Shown in pieces: positions 17,386-29,482 of a stretch of DNA of 64,000 bases. The DNA is taken from assembly GCF_024171865.1 (NCBI RefSeq), contig NZ_JAMTCN010000016.1, positions 60,476 through 124,475 of the forward strand, read 5' to 3'. The position numbers and the translations under genes are program-made. The DNA comes from Prauserella aidingensis. Its GTDB lineage: Bacteria > Actinomycetota > Actinomycetes > Mycobacteriales > Pseudonocardiaceae. The notes beneath the pieces were generated by a model, which was given only the letters and a program-made list of their open reading frames with translations, was not told the origin of the DNA and did no database searches. How positions within the stretch are numbered: position 1 is the stretch's first letter; each line of letters begins with the position of its first letter.

Positions 17386-18465
17386 TCAGCGACGCTGGTA
17401 GAACGGCAGGGCGACCACCTCGACGGGTTCGAGGCGACCGCGGATGTCGGCGGACAGGGTCGTGCCGGGCTCCGAGCACCGGACGGGCACGTACGCCATG
17501 GCGATCGGGTGTCCGAGAGTCGGCGAGAGCGCACCGCTGGTGATCTCCCCGACCTCGTCGTCGCCCTGCAGCACACGGTAGCCGTGCCGCGGCGCGCGCC
17601 TGCCACCGCCGGTGAGTCCCACCAGGACCGTCTCCGGTTCGGGCCGGTCCTCGAGGGCCGCGCGGCCGACGAAATCACCCTCCTTGTCGAACCGGACCAC
17701 CCGGCCGAGGTTCGCCGCGAAGGGTGAGCCGTCGGCGGACAGCTCGTTGCCGTACAGCGGCATGCCCGCCTCGAGGCGCAGTGTGTCCCGGCAGGCCAGG
17801 CCGCACGGCACGAGACCGTGGCCCTCGCCCGCCTCGGTCAGCACCCGCCACACGGCCTCCGCGTCGTCGGCGGCGACGAACAGCTCGAAGCCGTCCTCGC
17901 CCGTGTAGCCGGTGCGCGCGAGCAGCACCTCCCGGCCGCCGACGGTCGTCGGCACGCTCGCGTAGTACTTCAGCGCGGACAGGTCGGCGTCGCTGACGGC
18001 GCCGACGATGGCCGCCGAGGTCGGTCCCTGCACCGCGATCAGAGCGGTCTCCGAGGAGCGGTCGGTGACCGTCGTGTCGAATCCCTCGGCGCGGCGCACC
18101 AGCTCGGCCGACACCTCCGCGGCGTTGCCCGCGTTGGCGACCACCAGGTAACGATCGTCGGCGAGGCGGTAGACCACGAGGTCGTCGACCACACCGCCGC
18201 GCTCGTTGCACATCATGGTGTACCGGGCGCGGCCGACGGCCACGGCCGACAGCTTCCCACTCAGCGCATAGTCGAGCGCATCGGCGGCCTGCGGGCCCGC
18301 CAGTTCGATCTCGCCCATGTGGGAGAGGTCGAACAGGCCGGAGGCCTCGCGCACCGCGCGGTGTTCGGCGAGTTCGCTGGAGTACCGCACCGGCATGTCC
18401 CAGCCGGCGAAGTCGGTGAACGACGCTCCCAGTCCACTGTGGACGTCATGTAGCGGAGTCTTCAT
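17386..18465 (-). CDS. gcvT: Glycine cleavage system T protein (aminomethyltransferase)
   Basis: A 359-residue tetrahydrofolate-dependent enzyme that releases ammonia and forms methylene-folate from the H-protein-bound intermediate. Motifs include [64 protein letters not shown] and [17 protein letters not shown]. The ATG at 18465 begins at the conserved MKTPLHDVH; longer frames add an unrelated N-terminus overlapping gcvP. It lies 4 bp after the gcvP stop and clearly belongs to the same transcript. Confidence 0.96.
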   Translation of the reverse strand: MKTPLHDVHSGLGASFTDFAGWDMPVRYSSELAEHRAVREASGLFDLSHMGEIELAGPQAADALDYALSGKLSAVAVGRARYTMMCNERGGVVDDLVVYRLADDRYLVVANAGNAAEVSAELVRRAEGFDTTVTDRSSETALIAVQGPTSAAIVGAVSDADLSALKYYASVPTTVGGREVLLARTGYTGEDGFELFVAADDAEAVWRVLTEAGEGHGLVPCGLACRDTLRLEAGMPLYGNELSADGSPFAANLGRVVRFDKEGDFVGRAALEDRPEPETVLVGLTGGGRRAPRHGYRVLQGDDEVGEITSGALSPTLGHPIAMAYVPVRCSEPGTTLSADIRGRLEPVEVVALPFYQRR

Positions 18466-18469
18466 CGTC

Positions 18470-21313
<2,844 letters not shown>

Positions 21314-21358
21314 CGAGGAGCTCCTTTCAAGCGCATGACAGGGATACCCGCCACGCTG

Positions 21359-21546
21359 GGAACTCCCCCTCTGTCATGACACCTGAGAGTTTCACCGTGC
21401 GTACACGGCTTTCACCTTGGGTGAGGCTCACCTGAGCCCACTTTCCAGAGTGGCCTCACCATGGCGGTAACGGTACCTGAGAGATTGTGGGGTCTTTGCT
21501 CCTTCGGCGCCTCGCGCTACCAACGCACGAGGTCTCTCCCGCTCAC
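21359..21546 (-). ncRNA. Tandem glycine riboswitch in the gcvP leader
   Basis: On the minus strand the leader shows the two-aptamer glycine riboswitch. The 5' aptamer has GGGAGAGACC (from 21540), the conserved CCGAAGGAGCAAAGAC (21507-21492) and closing CTCTCAGG (21483-21476). The second aptamer follows, closing with CTCTCAGG (21389-21382), then the signature tail ACAGAGGGGGAG. It ends about 45 bases before the gcvP start codon. Glycine binding normally turns gcv operons on. I see no clear intrinsic terminator between aptamer 2 and the gene, so control could act on translation or by another route. Confidence 0.92.
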
Positions 21547-21917
21547 GGTTCGAGCAGCCTCGATCTTCGGTTATCAGGGGGTTAAACGTACGCGTCGGGT
21601 CGGAAGCAGTCCACCCTGCGCGCCCCGGCAGTGACGTATACCGCGACGGCGTCGACCCGCCGGAGCACCTCCGGCTACTCTCGGTGTCCGGGTCCCTCGA
21701 TCGGCCGCCCGTTTGCCTCGGGTGCACGCGAAGCCGCACCGGCGGGTTCCCAGATGCCTACCGTACGCTTCGGGGACGTCAGCGATCTCGTCGGCAGGGG
21801 TGTCGCGCCGCACCTGACCTATACCCCGGCCCGGACTCCGACACCACGAGCCCCTGCTCGTCGACGTTGAACCGTCGCGTGGATGGACCTCGCACTGCTC
21901 GACGAGGCCCGCGACCA
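21547..21917. other. Intergenic stretch without a recognisable gene
   Basis: About 370 bp between the riboswitch and the SRPBCC gene. It should contain the gcv promoter near its left end. Short open frames exist on both strands, but none shows a family motif, a ribosome-binding site or consistent third-position GC. No RNA gene recognised. Confidence 0.6.
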
Positions 21918-22460
21918 CTACCGCACGCGTGCCCTGACCTTCGGTGCGAGTACCGCGGCAACCCGGCGCAGCATCCGCACGTACGGCGACCGGCGCGCCG
22001 GACGGGCCACGGCACCCGTCAGCTGGCGCTCCGCCCGGTCGAGGCAGTCCTCCAGGAGCGCGTCATGGAGCGGCATCCAGAACAGCCGCGCGGTGAGCCG
22101 GGCGAGGCCGCGAGGCCGGATCACCAGCAGATGGCGCAGCTCCGTCATGGGTCGGTCCCCTATCGATGCACCGGACGGCGCCCCCTGTAAGGGCACGGTG
22201 CTGAACTCGTGGAACCCGTCGAAACCGCGGGGCCGCATGAATCGGAAGCGCACACAGCGCCCCGGCGTCACGGCTTCCACCCGGTAGCGGACGGGGCCGT
22301 GGCCCCCGCTCGCGCCGACCCACAGGGGCCCTTCGAACGTCATCGGCGGCCAGTCATCGTGTGGCCACAGGCGATCCCGCGTTCCGCTGAGCCCGTCCAG
22401 CAGTGCGCCGACCTCCGCCTCGCGGGCCGGCAGTACCCGCGCGTGAAGGTTGTGAAGCAT
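21918..22460 (-). CDS. SRPBCC-like (START/polyketide-cyclase fold) protein
   Basis: A 180-residue protein beginning MLHNLHARVLPAREAEVGAL, then LWPHDDWPPMTFEGPLWVG and RYRVEAVTPGRCVRFRFMRP. This strand-rich pattern resembles SRPBCC-fold proteins, which enclose hydrophobic ligands. The end is helical and arginine-rich. I chose the ATG at 22460 because GAGGAAGG lies just upstream; an in-frame ATG at 22484 lacks such a site. It is divergent from a TetR gene, with a palindrome in between, so it is very likely the TetR protein's regulated partner. Function unknown. Confidence 0.7.
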   Translation of the reverse strand: MLHNLHARVLPAREAEVGALLDGLSGTRDRLWPHDDWPPMTFEGPLWVGASGGHGPVRYRVEAVTPGRCVRFRFMRPRGFDGFHEFSTVPLQGAPSGASIGDRPMTELRHLLVIRPRGLARLTARLFWMPLHDALLEDCLDRAERQLTGAVARPARRSPYVRMLRRVAAVLAPKVRARVR

Positions 22461-22496
22461 CCGAAGCCCTTCCTCGTCCACCATCGGCGGACATCG

Positions 22497-22545
22497 GTTG
22501 TAGAGAACTGTCCCTAAAACCGTACTAGAACATAATCTCTACAAC
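22497..22545. promoter_or_regulatory. Inverted repeat (operator) between divergent SRPBCC and tetR genes
   Basis: GTTGTAGAGA (22497-22506) and TCTCTACAAC (22536-22545) are perfect 10-bp inverted repeats with a 29-bp spacer. The right arm abuts the tetR start codon. CATAAT (22531-22536) is a likely -10 for tetR, which would make its mRNA leaderless. The spacer is unusually AT-rich for this genome. A TetR dimer bound at each arm, or looping between them, would block both promoters. Confidence 0.75.
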
Positions 22546-23142
22546 ATGGGCAGACCCGAACTGCACACCCGCGACGATTTCCTCGATGCCGCGGTCCGAC
22601 TCTTCGCCGACGGCGGCACGCGGGCGGTGACGATGTCGGCCGTCGCACGTGCGGCGGGCGCGCCGAGCGGCTCGCTGTACCACCGCTTCGCCGACCGGCC
22701 GGCGCTGCTGGCCGCGATGTGGACCCGGACCGTCGACCGGTTCCAGGCCGGCTACCTAGAACAGCTCCGCCGCACGCCGCCCGTAGAGGGCGCGGTGGCC
22801 GCGGTGGCGCACGTCGTGCGCTGGTGCCGGGACCACCCAGCGGAGGCGCACGTGCTCCACGCGGGCAAGCGGGCGTTCGACACCGGCACGTGGCCTGAGC
22901 CGGACCGCGCGGCCAGCGAGCGGTCCGAACGCGAACTACGGCAAGCATTGCAGGCGGCGTGTCGAACCCTGCGCGCCGCCACGCGTCGTTCGAAGGACGA
23001 GCTGCTGCTCGTGCTGGTCGACCTGCCCTACGCGACGGTGCACCGCCACCTCTCCCGAGATGACACGCCGCCCGCCCGGACCGTCACTACCGCCACGGCG
23101 GCGGCGCGCGCTCTGCTCACTCCCACCGACGATCCGGGGTGA
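22546..23142 (+). CDS. TetR-family transcriptional regulator
   Basis: A 198-residue regulator. The N-terminal HTH (about residues 9-55) reads RDDFLDAAVRLFADGG, then VARAAGAPSGSLYHRFADRPAL, typical of TetR. The rest is a helical ligand-binding and dimer domain without a recognisable ligand signature. No Shine-Dalgarno site precedes the ATG; a -10-like CATAAT ends nine bases upstream, so translation is probably leaderless. It should repress itself and the divergent SRPBCC gene through the flanking 10-bp inverted repeat. The next gene, a flavin monooxygenase on the other strand, converges and need not be linked. Confidence 0.9.
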   Translation: MGRPELHTRDDFLDAAVRLFADGGTRAVTMSAVARAAGAPSGSLYHRFADRPALLAAMWTRTVDRFQAGYLEQLRRTPPVEGAVAAVAHVVRWCRDHPAEAHVLHAGKRAFDTGTWPEPDRAASERSERELRQALQAACRTLRAATRRSKDELLLVLVDLPYATVHRHLSRDDTPPARTVTTATAAARALLTPTDDPG

Positions 23143-23260
23143 GCACCGGCCATGTGCCGAGGCACCACTCAGCCGGTCAGCGACGCTGATGTCCCGGCTC
23201 GGCAAGTTCCGGTTCGGCGAGCAGTGCCCTTCCGGCGCACGCCCCTCTCGTTCCCCCTGG

Positions 23261-24328
23261 TCAGAACGCCAGGACACTCCGCAGGCCGCGAACCGCCGAG
23301 CGGCCGGCCCGGCTCGCACCGACCGTGCTCGCGGACGGACCGTAGCCGACGAGCTGCACCCGCGGCTCGGCGACGACCTCGGTGCCGTTCATCCTGATGC
23401 CGCCGCCGCGTTCCCGCAGGCCCAGCGGCGCGAAGTGGTCGAGGGCCGCCCTGAACCCGGTGGCCCACAGAATGACGTCGGCGGGCTCTTCGGTGCCGTC
23501 CGCCCAGGCCACACCACAGGGCGTGAGGCGCTCGAACATCGGCCTGCGGTCGAGCACCCCCGCCTCTCGCGCGGCGCGGACCTCCGGCGTGAGCATCAGG
23601 CCGGTCACGCTGACGACGCTGCGCGGCGGCCTGCCCTCGCGGACACGTGCGTCCACCGCAGCGACGACCTCGCGGCCGTACTCGGGCGTGAACTCCTCGT
23701 CGCGGAACACGGGCGGATTGCGCGTGACCCACGTCGTGGCCGCGGCGACCGGGGCGATCTCCAACAGCTGCTGCACCGCGGAGCTACCCCCTCCGACGAC
23801 CACGACACGACGGCCCCGAAACTCCTCGGCCCCGGTGAAGTCGGCGGTGTGCAACTGCCTGCCTGCGAACGTGTCGCGGCCCGGATACCACGGCCGGAAC
23901 GGGCGGTCCCACGTCCCGGTCGCGTTCACGACCCCGCGGGCCGACCACGTCTCGGTGGGCGTGTCGACGAGGAAGCCGCTCCGCTCGTCGTCGGCGTAGC
24001 GCACGGAACGCACGTCGGCGGGCCGGTGCACCGGCAGGTCGAAGGTGCGTTCGTAGCGGGCGAAGTACTCGCTGACGACCTCCGAGGCGGGTCTGTCTCC
24101 GTCGGCGTCACCGAGCGGCAGGCCGGGCAGGTCGTGCAGTCCGTGCACCCTGCCGAGCCGCAACGACGGCCACCGGTACTGCCACGCCCCGCCAGCCCGT
24201 TTCGCGTGGTCGAGGACGACGAAGCCGGTCTCCGGTGCGAGGCCGGCCCGCCGGAGGAAATAGGCCGCCGACAACCCCGCCTGCCCCGCGCCGATGACGG
24301 CGACGTCCACGGTGTGATCGACCCGCAT
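23261..24328 (-). CDS. FAD-dependent NAD(P)-binding oxidoreductase (flavin monooxygenase-like)
   Basis: A 355-residue two-Rossmann flavoprotein. The first dinucleotide fold is VAVIGAGQAGLSAAYFLRRAG (FAD), the second VVVVGGGSSAVQQLLEIA (NADPH), and the C-terminal ATG motif is ILWATGFR. FAGRQLHTADF matches the start of the monooxygenase fingerprint FxGxxxHxxx but ends DF rather than the usual W or Y form. Relatives include CzcO-type and other small-molecule monooxygenases; the substrate is unknown. The ATG at 24328 begins at the first conserved residues; an ATG at 24385 would add 19 residues. Neither has a clear ribosome site. Confidence 0.85.
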   Translation of the reverse strand: MRVDHTVDVAVIGAGQAGLSAAYFLRRAGLAPETGFVVLDHAKRAGGAWQYRWPSLRLGRVHGLHDLPGLPLGDADGDRPASEVVSEYFARYERTFDLPVHRPADVRSVRYADDERSGFLVDTPTETWSARGVVNATGTWDRPFRPWYPGRDTFAGRQLHTADFTGAEEFRGRRVVVVGGGSSAVQQLLEIAPVAAATTWVTRNPPVFRDEEFTPEYGREVVAAVDARVREGRPPRSVVSVTGLMLTPEVRAAREAGVLDRRPMFERLTPCGVAWADGTEEPADVILWATGFRAALDHFAPLGLRERGGGIRMNGTEVVAEPRVQLVGYGPSASTVGASRAGRSAVRGLRSVLAF

Positions 24329-24387
24329 ACCCGGTGCAACCCCGCGACCGGGCCGCTTCATTCCGCACACGCCCGTGTGGCGCACGC

Positions 24388-24424
24388 GGCCCGCTCCGGC
24401 CCGCTCCGGGCCGCTCCGGGCCGG
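24388..24424. repeat. 10-bp minisatellite just downstream of coxG
   Basis: GGCCCGCTCC at 24388-24397 and 24398-24407, then GGGCCGCTCC at 24408-24417 and a partial fourth unit. It fills the gap up to the coxG stop codon (24425). GGCCC and GGGCC blocks can pair, so the array could also act as a weak terminator for the cox operon. Confidence 0.75.
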
Positions 24425-25240
24425 TCAGGTGTCGGTGCCGCCCTGCTTCTTCCCGCACAGCAGGCGGATGATCGCGATCACGCCGACCAGGGCGACGAGA
24501 CCGCCGATGACCGGTGCGGCACGTTTGGCGACCGACGCGCCCGCGTAGTCGAACAGGTCGATGGCCTCGGCCTCCTGGCCGCCGCCGGGTTTGACCGACT
24601 CGAGCTGCGGCTTCTCCGGGTCCGGCGGTGGCGACGCCGCGGCCGCGCCGCTCGCGATGGCCGAGCCGGCTCCGGCACCCGGGGTCGTGTCCCGGCCCGA
24701 CGGCGCCGCGGCACCCGCCGAACCGCCGCCGGTGCCGGACGAGCCGGACGTACCTGCCGACTCCGACGAATTCGAAGAGTCCGACGAGCTCGAGGAGTCC
24801 GATCCCAGTTCTGCCGACAGGTTCTCGGCGAAGCTGTCGAGGATCTTGCCGCCCACCTCGGAGATCATGCCGCGGCCGAACTGGGCGGGCTTACCGGTGA
24901 CGTTCAGGTCCGTGGCGACCGTGCCCTTCGTGCTGCCGCCCTCACCTGTCAGGGTCACGGTGACGTTGGCCGAGGCCGTGCCCGCGCCTCTTGAATCCTT
25001 GCCGGAGGCCTTGATCGTGATCTCCCGGGACGCCTCGTTCTTCTCGAGGAACTCCCCACTGCCCTTGTAGAGCAGGGAGACCGGGCCCAGCTTGACCTTC
25101 ACCGTGCCCTTGAACGTGTCGCCCTCGACGGACGTCAGCGTGGCCCCGGGCATGCACGGCGCCACGCGCTCCGGGTCGATGATCGCCTGCCACACCTCGT
25201 CGATGGGTGCCGGGACGGTGAATTCGTGGTCCAGCCGCAC
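24425..25240 (-). CDS. coxG: CoxG-like carbon monoxide dehydrogenase accessory protein
   Basis: A 271-residue protein. Residues 1-145 are an SRPBCC/CoxG domain: EFTVPAPIDEVWQAIIDPERVAPCMPGA, then FKGTVKVKLGPVSLLYKGSGEF and GMISEVGGKILDSFAENL. A serine/glycine/alanine-rich linker follows (about residues 150-225). The end is a membrane segment (APVIGGLVALVGVIAIIRLL) with a basic tail. In CO-dehydrogenase systems CoxG is thought to tether the soluble enzyme to the membrane. It lies about 125 bp after coxM on the same strand and is the last gene of the group. Confidence 0.88.
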   Translation of the reverse strand: MRLDHEFTVPAPIDEVWQAIIDPERVAPCMPGATLTSVEGDTFKGTVKVKLGPVSLLYKGSGEFLEKNEASREITIKASGKDSRGAGTASANVTVTLTGEGGSTKGTVATDLNVTGKPAQFGRGMISEVGGKILDSFAENLSAELGSDSSSSSDSSNSSESAGTSGSSGTGGGSAGAAAPSGRDTTPGAGAGSAIASGAAAASPPPDPEKPQLESVKPGGGQEAEAIDLFDYAGASVAKRAAPVIGGLVALVGVIAIIRLLCGKKQGGTDT

Positions 25241-25366
25241 GGGCCGACCTCCTTCCTCGATGATGCCTGCGCTCGGTGCGCCTTCGTCTTCGGATTGCCA
25301 CCACCGCGAACCGCGAGGGCACCGCGGACCGGTCGCCGGCCCGCGGTGCCCTGGCGGTCACGGTGT

Positions 25367-26221
25367 TCAGCCGGCCATCGCCGACTCGACGGCACGTCCC
25401 GTCAACACCTTGGCCAGGTGCTGGCGGTACTCGACGTCGGCGTTGCCGTCGACGGTCGGGCTCGTGCCTTCCGCGGCGTGTTCGGCGGCGGCACGGATCG
25501 TCTCGGCATCGGCCGACCTGCCCACGAGCGCCTGTTCCACCGCGGTCGCCCGCACCGGAATGGAGGCCATGTTGGTCAGCCCGATCCGAGCCTCGGCGAT
25601 CGTGCCGCCCTCGGCGCGGACCGTGGCCGCCACCGCGACCATCGACCACGCCTGCGCCACCCGGTTGAACTTCTCGTAGTGCGCCGACCAGCCCGTGTGC
25701 TTCGGCACCCGCACCTCCACGAGGATGTCCTCCGGTGCCAGCGACGTCGTGAAGAAGTCCTGGAAGAACTCCGCGGCCGACACGGTGCGGCGGCCACCGG
25801 TTCCCTGGACGACCATCTCCGCGTCCAGCGCCAGAGCCGGCGCGAGCAGGTCACCCGCGGGGTCGGCGTGCGCCAACGAACCGCCGAACGTGCCACGGTG
25901 CCGCACCTGCGGGTCGGCGACCGTGTCCGTCGCCCTGGCCAGCAACAACGCGTGGTCGTGCACCAGCGGATCACGCTGCACGTCGTAGTGCGTGGTCATC
26001 GCACCGATCACGACGGCGTCACCCTCGTCGCGCACCCCCTTCAGCTCGCCGATCTTGCCGAGATCCACGACCGTGGTCGGAGCGGCGAGGCGCATGCGCA
26101 GTACGGGCAGCAGGCTCTGCCCGCCTGCCAGCACCTTGGCGTCCTCGCCCGCGTCGGCGAGCGCACGCACCGCCTCATCCACAGTGGACGGGGCTACGTA
26201 GTCGAACGGAGCGGGGATCAC
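25367..26221 (-). CDS. coxM: Molybdenum hydroxylase FAD-binding (medium) subunit, CoxM-type
   Basis: A 284-residue FAD subunit of the xanthine dehydrogenase/CO dehydrogenase family. The FAD motifs are LAGGQSLLPVLRMRL (from about residue 31) and HRGTFGGSLAHADPAGD (about residue 107). The C-terminal CO_deh_flav_C domain follows. It passes electrons from the iron-sulfur subunit to the acceptor. The GTG start at 26221 overlaps the coxL stop by 4 bp (GTGA), which fixes the start and shows translational coupling; longer open frames in this region overlap coxL and are not real. Confidence 0.94.
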   Translation of the reverse strand: MIPAPFDYVAPSTVDEAVRALADAGEDAKVLAGGQSLLPVLRMRLAAPTTVVDLGKIGELKGVRDEGDAVVIGAMTTHYDVQRDPLVHDHALLLARATDTVADPQVRHRGTFGGSLAHADPAGDLLAPALALDAEMVVQGTGGRRTVSAAEFFQDFFTTSLAPEDILVEVRVPKHTGWSAHYEKFNRVAQAWSMVAVAATVRAEGGTIAEARIGLTNMASIPVRATAVEQALVGRSADAETIRAAAEHAAEGTSPTVDGNADVEYRQHLAKVLTGRAVESAMAG

Positions 26222-28659
26222 TGCGCACCTCCGTGTGCTGAGTCGATCGAGCCGAGTCCGCCACCGGCCTCGGCTCCCGGGCCACCCGCCGCGGCGTCGC
26301 CCTTGTGGACGGCACGCCACACGCGCATCGGGCTGAGGGGCATCTCGATGTCGTCGACACCGTGGTGTCGCACCGCGTCGACGACCGCGTTGACCACGGC
26401 CGGGGTCGAGGCGATGGTGCCCGCCTCCCCGACGCCCTTGACGCCGAGCGGGTTCGACGTCGCGGCCGTCTCGGTGCGGTCGGTGGTGAACGACGGCAGA
26501 TCCATCGTCGACGGCACCAGATAGTCGGCGAACGTGCCCGACGTGAGCGTGCCGAACTCGTCGTACACCGCTTCCTCGAACAGCGCCTGGGCGACGCCCT
26601 GCGCCAGCCCGCCGTGCATCTGCCCTTCGACGATCAGGGGGTTGATGACCTTGCCGATGTCGTCGACGCAGACGTACGAGCGCAGCCGCACCCGACCGGT
26701 CTCGGTGTCGACCTCCGTCGCGCACAGGTGCGTGCCGTGGGGGAACGAGAAGTTCTCCGGGTCGAACACGGCCTCGGAGTCCAATGTGGGCTCCACGCCC
26801 TCCGGCAGGTCGTGCGCCGCGAACACCGCGAGTGCCACGTCCTGGATGGCCGTCGAGGTGTCCGTGCCGCGGACGGTGAACTTGCCGTCGGCGAACTCGA
26901 GGTCGTCCTCGGAGGCCTCCATCAGGTGCGCGGCGACCTTCCGGGCCTTGGCGATCACCTTCTCCGCGGCCTTAACCACGGCGATACCGCCGACGGTCAG
27001 CGACCGCGAACCGTAGGTGTCGAGGCCCTTGTGCGAGGACTGCGTGTCGCCGTGCAGGATCTCGATGTCGTCGAATCCCACGCCGAGCTGGTCGGCGACG
27101 ATCTGGCTCCACGCCGTCTCGTGTCCCTGGCCGTGCGGGGAGGCACCCGTGACCACTTCGACCTTGCCGGTCGGCAGCATGCGGATGGCCGCGTGCTCCC
27201 AACCGCCGGCACCGTAGTCGAGCGAGCCGAGCACCCGGGACGGCGCGAGGCCGCACATCTCGGTGAACGTCGAGATGCCGATGCCGAGCTGAACCCGGTC
27301 TCCGCGTTCCCGGCGTTCGCGTTGTTCGCGGCGCAGCCCGTCGTAGTCGAACAGCTGCATCGCCTTGGCGGTCGCGGCCTCGTAGTTGCCCGAGTCGTAG
27401 GTCAGCGTCGAGACCGTGGTGTACGGGAACTCGTCGTGTTTGATCCAGTTCTTCTCGCGCAGCTCCATCGGGTCCATGCCGAGCTCGGCCGCGAGCTCGT
27501 CCATGATGCGTTCGATGGCGAACGTCGCCTCCGGCCTGCCCGCGCCGCGGTAGGCGTCGGTGAGCGTGGTGTTGGTGAACACCGTGGTGCAGGAGAAGCG
27601 GTAGGCCGGGATCTTGTAGATCGCGTTGAACATGAACGCGCCCAGCACCGGGACACCGCCACCGACGATGCCGAGGTAGGCGCCCATGTCGGCGAGCAGG
27701 TCGACCTTCAGTCCCGTGATGGTGCCGTCCCGGGAGGCCGAGATCGTGATGTCCTGCATCTGGTCACGGCCGTGATGGGCGGACACCATCGTCTCGGAAC
27801 GCGACTCGGTCCACTTCACGGGTTTGCCGAGCTTCTGCGCCACGACCACCGCGGCGCACTCCTCCGGGGTCACCGCGAGCTTGCCGCCGAAGCCCCCGCC
27901 CACGTCGGGGGCGATCACGCGCACCTGGTGTTCCGGCAGGCCGAGCGTCATCGCCACCATCGTCTTGAGAATGTGCGGCACCTGCGTGGCCGACCACATC
28001 GTCAGCTGGGGTGCCGTCGGATCCACGACGACCGATCGCGGCTCCATGAAGGCGGGCACCAGCCGCTGCTGGCGGAAACGCCGCGTGACGACCACCTCGG
28101 AGCTGCTGATGGCCTGCTGCACGTCGCCACCGGAGCCGGCCTCCGCGGAGTCGAAGATCCACTCGGCGCTCGTGTTCGTGCCCATGTCCTCGTGCACGAG
28201 CGGAGCGCCGTCGGCGACCGCGTCGTCGACCCCGAGCACGACGGGCAGGTCGTCGTAGTCGACGTCGATCTCGGCCAGCGCGTCCTCGGCCTCGGCGGCA
28301 CTGCGCGCGATCACCACCGCGACCGCTTCACCCGCGAAGTTCACCGTGCCCTGCGCGAGCATCGGCCGGCGCGGCGTCTTCTGGTCCGGGGTGATCGGCC
28401 ACGCGTTGGGCATGCCGACCTCGCCGCCCGGGTCGAGGTCGTCACCCGTGTACACCGCGATCACGCCCGGCATCTCCTTGGCCGCCGACGTGTCGATGGC
28501 GGTGATCCGCGCGTGCGCCGTCGGACTGCGCAGGAAGGCCATGTGGACCAGGCCCGGCAGCGCGATGTTGTCGGTCCAGCGGGTACGGCCGGTGATGAGG
28601 CGCTCGTCCTCCTTCCGGACGCGCGCCCTGCCGACCTCCGGTTCGGCCATGGCGGTCAT
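26218..28659 (-). CDS. coxL: Molybdenum hydroxylase large subunit, form II CoxL-type
   Basis: An 813-residue catalytic subunit carrying the molybdopterin cytosine dinucleotide cofactor. It starts [18 protein letters not shown] and has VGGGFGGK, then the loop A369-YRGAGR-R375, and [20 protein letters not shown] at the C-terminal end. True CO dehydrogenases (form I) carry AYXCSFR with an active-site cysteine; this one has AYRGAGR, the form II signature, so the substrate may be CO poorly or another aldehyde or heterocycle. The gene overlaps coxS and coxM by 4 bp at its two ends. The S-L-M order is also the form II arrangement. Confidence 0.95.
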   Translation of the reverse strand: MTAMAEPEVGRARVRKEDERLITGRTRWTDNIALPGLVHMAFLRSPTAHARITAIDTSAAKEMPGVIAVYTGDDLDPGGEVGMPNAWPITPDQKTPRRPMLAQGTVNFAGEAVAVVIARSAAEAEDALAEIDVDYDDLPVVLGVDDAVADGAPLVHEDMGTNTSAEWIFDSAEAGSGGDVQQAISSSEVVVTRRFRQQRLVPAFMEPRSVVVDPTAPQLTMWSATQVPHILKTMVAMTLGLPEHQVRVIAPDVGGGFGGKLAVTPEECAAVVVAQKLGKPVKWTESRSETMVSAHHGRDQMQDITISASRDGTITGLKVDLLADMGAYLGIVGGGVPVLGAFMFNAIYKIPAYRFSCTTVFTNTTLTDAYRGAGRPEATFAIERIMDELAAELGMDPMELREKNWIKHDEFPYTTVSTLTYDSGNYEAATAKAMQLFDYDGLRREQRERRERGDRVQLGIGISTFTEMCGLAPSRVLGSLDYGAGGWEHAAIRMLPTGKVEVVTGASPHGQGHETAWSQIVADQLGVGFDDIEILHGDTQSSHKGLDTYGSRSLTVGGIAVVKAAEKVIAKARKVAAHLMEASEDDLEFADGKFTVRGTDTSTAIQDVALAVFAAHDLPEGVEPTLDSEAVFDPENFSFPHGTHLCATEVDTETGRVRLRSYVCVDDIGKVINPLIVEGQMHGGLAQGVAQALFEEAVYDEFGTLTSGTFADYLVPSTMDLPSFTTDRTETAATSNPLGVKGVGEAGTIASTPAVVNAVVDAVRHHGVDDIEMPLSPMRVWRAVHKGDAAAGGPGAEAGGGLGSIDSAHGGAQ

Positions 28660-29189
28660 GCGTCACCTCCGACACCCGTCGTGGTGCGCTCGGCGTCGGA
28701 GACCTGTTCGGCCTCCGGGCCCGCCCCCGGCCGCATGTGCCCCGCCGCGTCGCGCACGGCACGGACGATGTTCTGGTAGCCGGTGCAGCGGCAGAGGTTG
28801 CCTTCGAGTCCTTCGCGGACGGCTTCCTCGTCGGGATCGGGATTGTCGGCCAGCAGATCGATCGACTGCATGATCATGCCCGGGGTGCAGAACCCGCACT
28901 GCAACGCGTGGTTGTCGCGGAAGGCCTGCTGCACCGGGTGGAGCTGCCCGTCACGGGCGAGTCCCTCCACCGTGGTGACCTCGCAGCCGTCCGCCTGCAC
29001 GGCCAGTACCGAACAGGACTTCACGCTCTGCCCGTTCAGATGCACGGTGCAGGCGCCGCAGTTACTCGTGTCGCAGCCGACGACGGTTCCGGTCTTGCCG
29101 AGCTTCTCCCGCAAGTGGTGTACGAGCAGGGTTCGCGGTTCGACTTCGTCCGTGTAGCCGGTCCCGTCGACGGTGACGGTGATGCGCAT
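28656..29189 (-). CDS. coxS: Molybdenum hydroxylase iron-sulfur (small) subunit, CoxS-type
   Basis: A 177-residue subunit with two [2Fe-2S] clusters. The plant-type cluster uses C39, C44, C47 and C59 ([17 protein letters not shown], then SC). The second uses cysteines in QCGFCTPGM and NLCRCTGYQ. It carries electrons from the molybdenum site to the FAD subunit. A tail of about 25 residues after the last motif is low-complexity. The ATG at 29189 has AGGAGG just upstream. It is first of coxS-coxL-coxM-coxG; an ATGA overlap joins it to coxL. Confidence 0.95.
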   Translation of the reverse strand: MRITVTVDGTGYTDEVEPRTLLVHHLREKLGKTGTVVGCDTSNCGACTVHLNGQSVKSCSVLAVQADGCEVTTVEGLARDGQLHPVQQAFRDNHALQCGFCTPGMIMQSIDLLADNPDPDEEAVREGLEGNLCRCTGYQNIVRAVRDAAGHMRPGAGPEAEQVSDAERTTTGVGGDA

Positions 29190-29482
29190 GGGGCCTCCTG
29201 TGGTGGCTCGGTCCGCCGGGTGTGGACGGGCCGCGTGGAACGGCCGGAGCCGACCGCCGCCTAGGTGATCGGCTTCACACTCGAGCCTGCTACGTCTGCC
29301 CTCGCTCGACAACCCCGATCTTGGGTGCGCGTCCGGGTGATTTCCCCGTTCGGCGGAGTTCGACCTGGAAGACCGCGATGCGGCCGCAGCACGTATCCCC
29401 CGATCGGCGGTACGAAGGGTCCGTTCGCGCCACTGCCGGTAGCCCACTCCCCGCAGTCGGACGTGTGCCGTCCGGCGCGTCG
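29190..29482. other. Intergenic region upstream of coxS
   Basis: About 290 bp between xdhC and coxS, both on the minus strand. It is the only sizeable break in the cox group, so it probably holds a separate promoter for the structural genes. I saw no gene, no strong hairpin and no certain -10/-35 pair. Confidence 0.5.

Noticed and set aside
21574..21918. Minus-strand 114-residue frame between the riboswitch and the SRPBCC gene.
   Set aside because: Irregular composition, no motif, no ribosome site; third-position GC is not raised compared with other positions.
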